Position numbers and translations under genes: made by a program. Below, in pieces: positions 48,797 through 57,900 of a DNA stretch of 64,000 bases (positions within the stretch are counted from its first letter, which is position 1; each line of letters starts with the position of its first letter). The notes beneath the pieces were generated by a model. The model saw nothing but the letters and a program-made list of their open reading frames with translations. It was not told the origin of the DNA and did not search any database. Source of the stretch: Synechococcus sp. KORDI-52 (GTDB lineage Bacteria > Cyanobacteriota > Cyanobacteriia > PCC-6307 > Cyanobiaceae); the NCBI RefSeq assembly GCF_000737595.1, contig NZ_CP006271.1, forward strand, positions 1,240,001 through 1,304,000. Direction: 5' to 3'.

Positions 48797-49321
48797 ATGG
48801 TGGTGCTTGGACGCAAAGCCATTCTTGAGGCGATTGACGATGGATTGATCGCGATTACTCCCTTCATCGCCGACCACGTTGGGCCTGCATCCGTGGATCT
48901 CACCCTCGCTTCTACCTTCCGGGTGTTCCGAAAGGTGCATGAAGTCATTGATGTCCGCGAGCACACCGACTACCGCGAATTCACTGACAAGCTTGAGATT
49001 CCGGATGGTCAACACATTCTGATCATGCCGGGGGAGACCGTCTTGGGAATCACCCGCGAGCGACTCAAGCTTGGCCCGGGCCTCTGCGGCTGGCTTGAGG
49101 GTCGCAGTCGTTTTGCTCGTCTAGGCCTGATGGTGCATATCAGTGCACCGTTTATGGGGCCGAGGATCGACAGTCAGCAGGTGCTTGAGATCAGTAATTT
49201 CGGTCCGGCACCCTTGGCGGTGGTGCCGGGAACGCCCATCTGTCAGTTCATTTTTCAGCGGATGGATGGTGCAGAGCACTACGAGGGCCGCTTCGCCGGA
49301 CAGAGCCAGAGCAGTTTTTAG
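48797..49321 (+). CDS. dcd: dCTP deaminase
   Basis: The product turns dCTP into dUTP, giving dUMP for thymidylate synthesis. The motif GRSRFARLGLMVHISAPF and, later, QVLEISNFGPAPLAVVPG, which holds the catalytic Glu, are clear. ATG 48797 gives 174 residues, a little shorter than E. coli Dcd. A frame extending to 48710 lacks features. Confidence 0.9.
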   Translation: MVVLGRKAILEAIDDGLIAITPFIADHVGPASVDLTLASTFRVFRKVHEVIDVREHTDYREFTDKLEIPDGQHILIMPGETVLGITRERLKLGPGLCGWLEGRSRFARLGLMVHISAPFMGPRIDSQQVLEISNFGPAPLAVVPGTPICQFIFQRMDGAEHYEGRFAGQSQSSF

Positions 49322-49697
49322 GGATGTGCTGAGGTGTCCCAGTTCGTCATTTGGGTTCCCTTGTTGAAGGGGAATCAAGGCTTTCAATGCTGGTGTTGAG
49401 CTGTTGGCTGCACTGCATCGGGCTTGCTGCATTCATTGGGGATGCGCACCGTCGGGATTGTTGCCGTGCATGATGCGGTCGATGTCATCCACGTGCTACT
49501 CAGCTTTCTTATGAGTCAGCCTGAGCAGCGTCGCTTCATGAATGTGGTGATTGGCCGGTCCAAGTCTTGATAGAACTTGTCTGCCGGTGCTCCCAGGTTG
49601 TGATCTTCGTCATTGCTCACGCTATTGGAGTGTGAGGTAGTAGCGGCTACTGCATGGCCTGCCATCCCTGTCATCCTCCCCTTAGCGGATCAAAGTC
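49322..49697. other. Intergenic stretch without a clear gene
   Basis: No frame over 50 codons with a start and convincing composition was seen. Several short inverted sequences are present but none with a clear terminator run. Confidence 0.5.
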
Positions 49698-49859
49698 ATG
49701 ACACTCGAGGAGCAATACATCACTTTGATGAATGCGGCTGGTCGCGTACCTGATGAGTGGTGTCGAGACAAGTTCGTTCAAGAAGCAGACAATGTGCTCA
49801 TGCACATCAAGAAGCAGAGTCTGAGCAACGAGCAGGATTTCAAATCTATGGCTGCCTAA
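49698..49859 (+). CDS. Small soluble hypothetical protein (53 aa)
   Basis: ATG 49698 to TAA gives MTLEEQYITLMNAAGRVPDE then charged, helical sequence to FKSMAA. The short helix pairs look like a small helical bundle. The spaced AGCGGATCAAAG upstream is a weak ribosome site. It is convergent with the ferredoxin gene. Confidence 0.5.
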   Translation: MTLEEQYITLMNAAGRVPDEWCRDKFVQEADNVLMHIKKQSLSNEQDFKSMAA

Positions 49860-49888
49860 AGCCGTTCTGCTGCAGGCCCAGTCGGTTG

Positions 49889-50179
49889 TCAGAGGTCCTC
49901 TTCCGCCTCACCCTTGATTTGGCAATCGCTTGTTGGATAGGCGACACATAGGAGGGCAAACCCCTGGGCGATTTGTTCATCGTCCAAGAAGCTCTGATCC
50001 GATTGATCAAGAGAACCAGTTGAAATTTTGCCCGCACAGGTGGAGCATGCACCGGCTCTGCAGGAATAGGGAAGATCAGCACCAGCTTCTTCTGCTGCAT
50101 CGAGGATGTATTGATCTGCAGCACACTGAAAGCTGGATGAACCCTCTGATGTGGTGATCGTGACTTGATAAGAGGTCAT
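49889..50179 (-). CDS. Plant-type [2Fe-2S] ferredoxin
   Basis: The 96-residue protein has the cluster ligands in [13 protein letters not shown] and LLCVAYP, with the loop between. It begins [12 protein letters not shown] and ends with acidic residues, typical of photosynthetic-type ferredoxins. It could serve electron transfer to FNR or other acceptors; a specialised isoform is possible because cyanobacteria carry several. ATG 50177-50179 is used. Confidence 0.9.
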   Translation of the reverse strand: MTSYQVTITTSEGSSSFQCAADQYILDAAEEAGADLPYSCRAGACSTCAGKISTGSLDQSDQSFLDDEQIAQGFALLCVAYPTSDCQIKGEAEEDL

Positions 50180-50405
50180 TCGATTGAATTGACTTGAATC
50201 AATGCACTTATGAATACGTTGATTGAACACTGGTGCTGATGGTTTCAAGAAAGATTTCGGGATCGAAGTAGCAATTCATGCAAAATTGATATTGATGTCA
50301 CTGATCTCTGATCTGGTCGATCAAATCCGTGTCGCTACCACATCCAAACCATGCATCGCTACGGCCAAACCTCAACGATGCAAGTCGGTGCCATTGTGTT
50401 CTGAG

Positions 50406-50561
50406 TCAGCCCAGGGCGAAATCGACATCGATCGCTCCGAAGCCAATGGGTGCTGTTGTGATCAGGACCCAGGCAACCAATCACAGCCACGGCGATCTTG
50501 GGGCTTTCAAGGCTTCGTCGTGTTTTTCATCCCGTAGCGCAGCCTCTGTGATAGCTTCCAT
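50406..50561 (-). pseudogene. Membrane microprotein gene interrupted by an in-frame TGA
   Basis: From ATG 50559-50561 the frame gives MEAITEAALRDEKHDEALKA then PRSPWL and stops at TGA 50481-50483. Past the stop in the same frame, LVAWVLITTAPIGFGAIDVD then FALG runs to a second TGA at 50406. The joined product would be a charged lead plus one membrane helix. The helix start matches the intact 30-residue frame at 62574-62666 (WL-x-LVAWVL), which has CAG at the position of this TGA. A sequencing error, decay or readthrough could explain it. Confidence 0.6.
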
Positions 50562-50720
50562 CGTCACGACAGCAATAGTCTCAGTCTGAAGACGTTGCTT
50601 CAATCAAGGTCTGCCAAAAGGGGATGGGGCTCGGGCTCTCATCTGAACGGTCAGCCTCTCCAGCTCGGGGCGACGTTCAGACCTCGAGAACTCCTAATCT
50701 CCATCTCAAAGCTGTATGTG

Positions 50721-50742
50721 CCCTGCCACAGAAGTGGCAGGG
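50721..50742 (-). terminator. Hairpin downstream of the AbrB-type gene
   Basis: CCCTGCCAC pairs perfectly with GTGGCAGGG around a four-base loop (AGAA). It sits 34 bp beyond the AbrB stop on the minus strand. No U run follows on either strand, so it could be an mRNA-stabilising end or a Rho-independent-like site without strong termination. Confidence 0.5.
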
Positions 50743-50776
50743 CTTTGATGAAGCAGGTTTGGAGGCAACGTCCTCC

Positions 50777-51181
50777 TCACTCCTCAACGGCTTCAGCAGC
50801 TTCGCTGTGCTCTGCAGCCGCACCTGTGGGGATCAGGCGAATTGCTTTCTTTCCGAGTTTGATTTCAAACTCATCGCCGGCCTCCAGATTCAGCATCGCC
50901 GTATAGGCCTTGCCGATCAGCAGATTGCCATTGCCCTGCACTTTCGCGATGTAACTGAGCTTGCGTCCGCCCTTGCCGATGGCCGCTCCACCAGTGGTGA
51001 AGTTGATCCCCTTGGCTTCGAGTAGAGCCTCGTAGAAGGCGGTGAAATTCAGGCGCTCGCCGCCATCCTTCTTCTCAGATACATAGCCGCATGACCGCAC
51101 AAGGTCAGACTTGGAGACGTCACCAAGATCTTTCACCTTCGACAGAAGATCGCTGCCAGTGAGCATTGGATTGTTTCTCAT
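50777..51181 (-). CDS. AbrB-family (cyAbrB) transcriptional regulator
   Basis: The 134-residue protein has the cyanobacterial AbrB pattern: an N-terminal DLLSKVKDLGDVSKSDLVRSCGY, a middle LNFTAFYEALLEAKG, and a C-terminal SpoVT-AbrB-like DNA-binding part (LEAGDEFEIKLGKKAIRLIP). Such regulators control carbon/nitrogen balance genes. ATG 51179-51181 follows GGTGA; the next ATG (51166) is an alternative. Confidence 0.8.
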   Translation of the reverse strand: MRNNPMLTGSDLLSKVKDLGDVSKSDLVRSCGYVSEKKDGGERLNFTAFYEALLEAKGINFTTGGAAIGKGGRKLSYIAKVQGNGNLLIGKAYTAMLNLEAGDEFEIKLGKKAIRLIPTGAAAEHSEAAEAVEE

Positions 51182-51280
51182 CAGATCACCATTACATAGC
51201 TGTTTTCGTTGATACCTGTCAACAGTTAGTGGCAAATCAACGGACACTGGTCTTACGAGCAGCTCTGGCTTGATAAGTGC

Positions 51281-51481
51281 TTACCCGAGCAAAGCTGCTT
51301 CATCAGAGCGCTCAATGACCTGTTTCGGTGTCCCTCGAAGTGTCGTCCACGCCTCGTATGAATGCCCTGCATACTTGGGGCTTGAATGCTGATCTCGCGT
51401 CAGGGTTCTCGCCTCGTTCAGTTTTCCAGCAAGAGCGTGGCTGAAGAGGGTCTCTCGAGATCGACTCAGATGGTGGTTCAT
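51281..51481 (-). CDS. Uncertain small hypothetical protein (66 aa)
   Basis: Composition is polar and charged; no domain or membrane segment. An AAGAG precedes the ATG but too closely. Kept only because it sits in a stretch without other genes. Confidence 0.25.
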   Translation of the reverse strand: MNHHLSRSRETLFSHALAGKLNEARTLTRDQHSSPKYAGHSYEAWTTLRGTPKQVIERSDEAALLG

Positions 51482-51999
51482 CTCTTGTCTTGGTATTCCT
51501 GCACCGTGGCTATGTCACTTGATGTGATGTCTTGAGCTGGTTATCTCGCCATAGCCGTTGGCCTTTCGTACTCGTGGAGGCCAATGTTTTGACCTGAGGA
51601 GTTGACCATATCGTGTCTCTCTCCCATGGAGCCAACGGTTGGAGCAGAGGCGAGACAGCCACTCTATGGATCGATCATGATGTAATGGAAGAACATGGAG
51701 TTTTGTGTGATTGATTGACTGATCTTGAAGGCACTTTGTGAGTGAATCTGCCTGGACATCTCTGTAGATTTTTCTGGGCAAATAAAAAGTCTGGAAAAGA
51801 CGGCAAACCTCTTTTCTTGTCTGCAAGAAAGCCGACTCACCGAATTACTTGGATTTGCCTGACAGCTTGATGCATCTAAGGAAAAACTATTGCATGAGCA
51901 GGCCTTGGCCAGGTTCCGGCTCAGCCAGCAGTCAGAGGTGAATTCAGAGGTGAATTCTTCGCCTGACCCTGCACTCATGCACTGCAACGGATCGCTGTT
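51482..51999. other. Upstream region of the giant repeat gene
   Basis: No gene was seen in this 518-bp stretch. It carries inverted bits (GAGCCAACGGTTGG near 51632) and a 12-bp tandem duplication just before the giant gene. Several AT-rich patches could hold promoter elements, but none can be named. Confidence 0.5.
51932..51957. repeat. Two tandem 12-bp repeats upstream of the giant gene
   Basis: TCAGAGGTGAAT occurs at 51932-51943 and again at 51944-51955, followed by TC. It ends 42 bp before the ATG and could be a protein-binding site or a slippage product in the leader. Confidence 0.85.
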
Positions 52000-54900
52000 A
52001 TGCCCTCAACTGCAAACGCCGAGAACCATGCCGCCAACGCGGTCGATGGCTCTCCTCAAGAGGTTCAGGGCGACCAAACACTGATCGCGAACGCACCTGA
52101 AAACGGCGTGAACACCGTCAGCGCGGATGCCGACAACACAAACGGCCCCGCCAGTGCCACAGCAGACAGTGGAGAATCTGCTGCTGTGATCGACTCCCCG
52201 GTCACTGCTGGAGGCAATGCCACTCTCGTTGCCCGTGAACTTTTGAGCGTTACCGCCGATGCGGAAACGACCACCGGAGATGCCACAGCAGACGCCCATA
52301 ACGATTCAAACGGAAGGCCAGCTCCCAGAGCGCGAACCGGTGGCCTGATTGACAGCGATCAAGCCATTGGTGGCGACTATGGCCAGACCATTGTCGTTGA
52401 CAACAGCACCGTTGCTGTGGCCGGCACCGAGACAGGTAATGCTGATGCCGCTGCCGACGAGTTCAGCACATTCGGCATCCGCAACAGCACCATTGATGTT
52501 GAGGGCGACTACAACAGCACGGTTGATAACGACAACACCATCAGCGCCAGTGCTTCAACAACCACTCATAACGCTACCGCTGAGAGCGAAAGCACTGAGC
52601 GCACCGGTGTTGGTATTAGTAGGGATGTTTTTGATGTTGAAGGCGATGCTGATCTCGCCGTCACCGTAGGTACGGAAGACGACCCCAACACGATGAGCGC
52701 ATCCGCCATTGTGGTGGGTGATGGTAACGCCGCTGCATTTGTAGGCGCTACATATAACTACGGTATTACCGCTACTGGGGGAGTGACACCTGATGGCGAT
52801 GTCGTGCTTGATGATGTGGAATCCATCCTTGGTGGTGCATCGATTGCTGTCTCTGGTAATGCCAACATCACGGCTGAAGTTGACAATGTTTACAGCTCAG
52901 TAGCATCTACCTCAACCGGTGATGCGAGTGCCACAACCAATACTTCTGACAGGTTTGGCATTGAGGGTGCCATCGGTTCTGGCGAAACCATTGGCATCGA
53001 TGCAGCTGTGATTGAAGTTGGTGGCGATGCCGCCATCCTTGAAGGCACTGTTGATAATGAAAGCGGAACAACAGCCGATGCCAAAACAGGTGATGCAACA
53101 GCCGTTGATTCCAGTGGCTTGCGCGCGGGTATCCGTGCCAACACGCTCGATGTGGCAGGCACCTCGATCATCACAGGCTCCGTTGTCAATGACCAAGCAG
53201 CCATTGCATCGTCTGTCACTGAAGCTGATGGTGGTGATGGTGCAAAAGCCAGCGTCACGGCGGGCGACGATAGGGATGAGGCTATTGACGCCGATATCAC
53301 CGGCGTTGATGCAGACAACCTCCATCTTGGAGGTGTCTCAACGATCGCCGGTTCTGTTGCACTTGGCTTAACCGCTCAGGCCGATATCACCACCGGTGGT
53401 GCTGAATCTCTTGGTGAGCTCGGTGGAGATGTAACCGGTGTGCTCAATTCAAGCCATGCTGAAGCAGGCGCTGATCTCACTGTTGATGCCGATGCGTCAG
53501 TTGTTGTTGAGTCCAGTGCCAGCAACACGAAGGGTTCCGCCGCTGGCGTAACAAGTACCGCTGTTCAAGCTGGATCTGTGATTGGCTTGGATCAATCCAC
53601 CAGCGAAGAAGGTGAATTTAGGGTTAATGGTTATTTGGATGTCGATGGAGATGTATTCGTAGCACTGGATTCAAGTGCGAAGAGTGTTGATGATGATTCG
53701 ATATCAAGAGCTCGTTCTGTTGGTGAAGGGTCTGAAAATAGCAGTCAAGTCAAGGGTGTTGTTCTTGATGCTGAATCTCCAATAGATCTGAATGGTGGGG
53801 CTTCCATTGTTGGCGATGCGTTGGCTGAATTATCAGCAGTCGCTGAGTCCAAAGCAGGTTCTTCAACTGCTGAATCTCTTATTAATACTGGTAAAATTGT
53901 TGGTTTTACGGGCGTCAATGTTCAGCAGAATTTAGACGTCGAAGCGGATGTGCTGCTTGATGGCTCGGCTGATCTGTCACTGCATGCAAATGCATTCACC
54001 GTTGGTGGCTCAACGGAAGCATTGGCCACGTCTGGTGATTTCGTTCAAGGTGTAGAAGTTAAAGGATCGGCAGCACTGGTCGATGTATCCGGTGATGCTG
54101 TTATCGATGGCGAAGCTGACGTGGTGCTATCTGCTGAAGCAGCAGGTACTGGCGACTCATCCGCTGATCGCGCGACAGCTGATGCTGAACTTATTGGAGG
54201 ATTAGGGAGCAACTTCAGTTCAGTCGGTGGTGGTTCTGGACTGAATGTTGATGGAAATCTGGATGCCGATGGTGATGTACAAGCTTTATTGAGCAGTGTC
54301 GCGCGAATCAAAACCGGTAGCGCCCGTGCAGATTCAGACCTTACGCGTAAGGCCGTAGGCCTTGTCTTTGGTGGTCGCCAATCATCTGGGGACTCTGCCA
54401 CAGTTGGAAAAGACGCCAACCTTGCAGGTCGTGCGGATATATCTCTTGTTTCAGTTGCGTCTTCGACCACTGGTGATGCAGAGGCTTCCTCAGATGCAGA
54501 AGGTAAGAATGCTGCCAAGCCTGGTCTGGTTCAATCGGTCGATGTCGCAGATCTTTCTGTTAATGCTGATGCGGTAATTACCGCTGATACTGATCTTTTT
54601 ATTCAGTCTGATGCATCAACTGTCACTGGTGATAGCGCTGCTGATTCAACCACTGACGAAATCAACGGACTCAATATCGAGAATCAATTAACTTCGGGCG
54701 GACAGTCAACCCTCAAGGCTGATGTTGATGCCACCTTGGCGGCCTCTGCCGGCACCACCAGCGGTGATGCCGATGCGGGCGTTCAAGGGGCAGAGGGGGT
54801 CAGGGCAATTGAATCCAATGACATTGATGCTGCTGGCGCTTTCTCTGCCAGTGGCACCATCGATTTGGTCGGCACCGCCTACGCCGAGACTGTCAACCCA

Positions 54901-57900
54901 GATGGCGACAACTCAGGATCTACAGCTGAAGTCAGCTTTGTGAATGAGATTCAAGCCGTTGAACTCGATCATACCGATGTTGAAGCTAATGCTGAAATTG
55001 TTGGTGTAGCCGATGTTGATTTAGAGGCATCGGCCATCAGTGTGAACACCAACGCCAATGCCGATACCCGGCAACGTTTCGACGAGGATCTTGAGGACCA
55101 ACTTGAAGGTGTTGATCTTGATGATCTCCTTGATGCAGAAGGCAACATATCGGTTGAAGGTCGTGCTGAACTCTCAGCAACTGCCATTGCCAAGACAACC
55201 CACGGAGAAGCAGATGCAGCGGCTGAGTCGGGGGGATTGAACGGTATCGATTATGAGACTGTTCAGGGGGCTGATGTTGTACTTGATGGTGATGCCGTTC
55301 TCGATCAAACGGCATCAGCCATTACAACTGAAGGCCTTGCAAAGGCAACGACATTTCAACAGACTCAGGTCGCTGGTGTGAATCAGCGCGGTGGAGAAGG
55401 ATTGGCCACGGAGGCTTCTGGCTTCGTGGGCGTTGACGGTGCAGCCGCCAGCATTGGCTTAGCCAATGCTGGGACCATTCATGGCAATGCTGAAGCCAGC
55501 TTTCAAGCTGATGATGAGGTCGTTGGCGCAGAATTCTCTGATGCTTTGAAGAGTTTCGGTGACATATCTGTCACTGGTAATGCTGCGCTTGATGACACTG
55601 CATTGGCAACGAGTGGCTCGGGTTCTGCTAATGCTGATGTAGAGGCTTTTGGTGCTGAGGGCGTTGAATTTGATGCCGATGTTACTTCTGGTGGAGATGT
55701 CAGCCTCAGCGGTAGTGGTTCGGCCGTAACTCGGGCCGTCGCATCCAGTACTGGTGATCAGTCATCAGATCAAGCTCATGCGAAGAGCAGCCTTACTGAG
55801 GTCATCGGCATCCATCAAGGTGGCATCACCATCAATAGCGACACGGTACCGAACAATGCCGACCGCGTTAGTATCCTTGGTACGTTTGATGGACACATAG
55901 TCTTCGAAATTCAGGACGACAGAGCTAGTGAAGGGATTGAAGCCCCCAGTAGTCAACAGCTTGTTTTGTCAAAGAGGACAGCCAGACCGATCACTGACGA
56001 AGTTATTGCTGATCAGAAATTAATTGTTTCTCCCCCATTCGATTTCCCTCTTTCGTCAGGAGCGGCCAACGATCTCAGCCCCGATATACAGACTTCGGAC
56101 AGTGTAAATACATTTGCCTTTCTTTCTCTGCAGGACGTTGAAAACTTTGTTGCCGATAAGGGTAAATCTTTTATTTATACACGAAACACCGATACCGGTG
56201 AAGTGGCAATGGGTCAACCGACCCGTATAAGACTCAATGCACAAAAACTAGATAATCTGTCTCCTTTGACGTCTGATCAGATTGAACGTGTATTCTCTGG
56301 CGCCTTGATCACTATCAAGGGTGATTTTGGTGCTACTGGAGATGCCTCTGCTCTTCAATCTGCCCATGCAGACATCAGCACCGGCGATGCAACTGCCGAG
56401 ATCATTGCTGATGTCGTTGTTGGTGCTCATTTTGACGACAATCTGATTGGTGCCGGTTCAGACGGGATCGATGTGGCTGGCGATGCCAAGGTCACCGGTG
56501 ATGCTGTGGTCAACAATGACGCCACTGCATCGAGCACCACTGGCGATGCCACAGCCAATGAATCTGTTGATCAAACCACGGGTCTGATTGATGACCTCAA
56601 TGTTGGTGGTGATGCCGATGTTGCAGGCACAGCCAGCGTTGTTGGATCCGCATCGGCAACCACCGTCACCGGTACCGCTGATGCAGACAGCGGTACTTAC
56701 GACAGTGACGTCACGGGTTACGACGTTCAGGGCCGCGTTGATGTTGGTGGTGATGCAGCGCTCACCGGTGGCGCCTCCAGCAGCAACACCTCGTTTGCTG
56801 CAGCCACCACCGGCGGTGCTGATGCAACGTCGGTGCAAGGTGAAGTCAACGGCATCCTGATCGACAGGGAATCCCACTTCCAAGCACATCCCGACATTGA
56901 TGTCGCCGGTGATGCCGAGGTCATCGCCACCGCTGCCAGCAACTCCTTCGCAGAAGCTGCCACAACGACAGGCGATGCAACAGCTCAGGCCGACAATCTT
57001 GCCACCGTCGGTTTTGAAATTGGTGACAGTGCTGATGAACCCGCTCTCTCCGTCGCCGGCGACAGCGTCCTGCGCGTTCAGGCCACCAATGTCGGCACCG
57101 CCGATGCATCAGCCACCACGAACAATGCAACAGCTGAGGTCAATGACGAGGGCTCGAATGATGTCACCGGCATCAACAGTGACGACAACACACTGGATCT
57201 GAATGGTGATGCTGATGTCAATGCACTGGCTCGGAGCACCCAAACGGCCAACGCATCAACCACCACTGGTGATGCAAGAGCAAAGACCGCTTTCCGTGAC
57301 GACGTTGTTGGTAGCGATGACACCAGTTACGACATTGAAGGCAATGCAACGCAGTTCGACAGCCGCGGTGAACTGACGGCCAGCTCAGGCGCCAACGCCG
57401 TCACCGGTGATGCTGTTGCCAAAGCGGGGATTCGATCAGAAGCCATTGGTTTCGAGAATGGATCTGTTGATATTGCAGGCAATGCCACCGGTGAGTTTGG
57501 CCTGACCGACGACGGCATTCTCAGCTACGGCAACTCCGTCCTCACCACGGAAGCTGAAACGGGAACCGGCGATGCAAGCGCTGAATCCACAAGCGTCAGG
57601 GTCAAAGGCGCTGAGGGCATGGACCTCGACGTCGCTGGCAATGTGGACGGCCCTTGGGGCGCCCGTGCCCTCGCGGTTGGCGATTTCAGCGCCAGCGCCC
57701 AAAGCGTCAACGGCGAGACAACGGAAGCTGTTCTTGAAGCTGAGGCCAGAGGCTTTGATGCTGACGGCGAAAGCACCTCCGGTGACATCGACATCCTGGG
57801 CAACGGCAACGTCACCCAGATCGCCCAGATGGTCGCCGACGCTGAGGCGATGACCATTGGCGACAGCACGAATGACGGGGTCCAGGCCAGCGTCAATCTT

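Noticed and set aside
50223-50537. Plus-strand frame of 104 codons upstream of the ferredoxin
   Set aside because: No ribosome site, no domain; it overlaps the interrupted microprotein on the opposite strand, whose match to another copy makes it the better reading.
52890-53318. Minus-strand open frames inside the giant gene
   Set aside because: They are by-products of the Ala/Ser/Thr-rich codon pattern of the plus-strand repeat gene.
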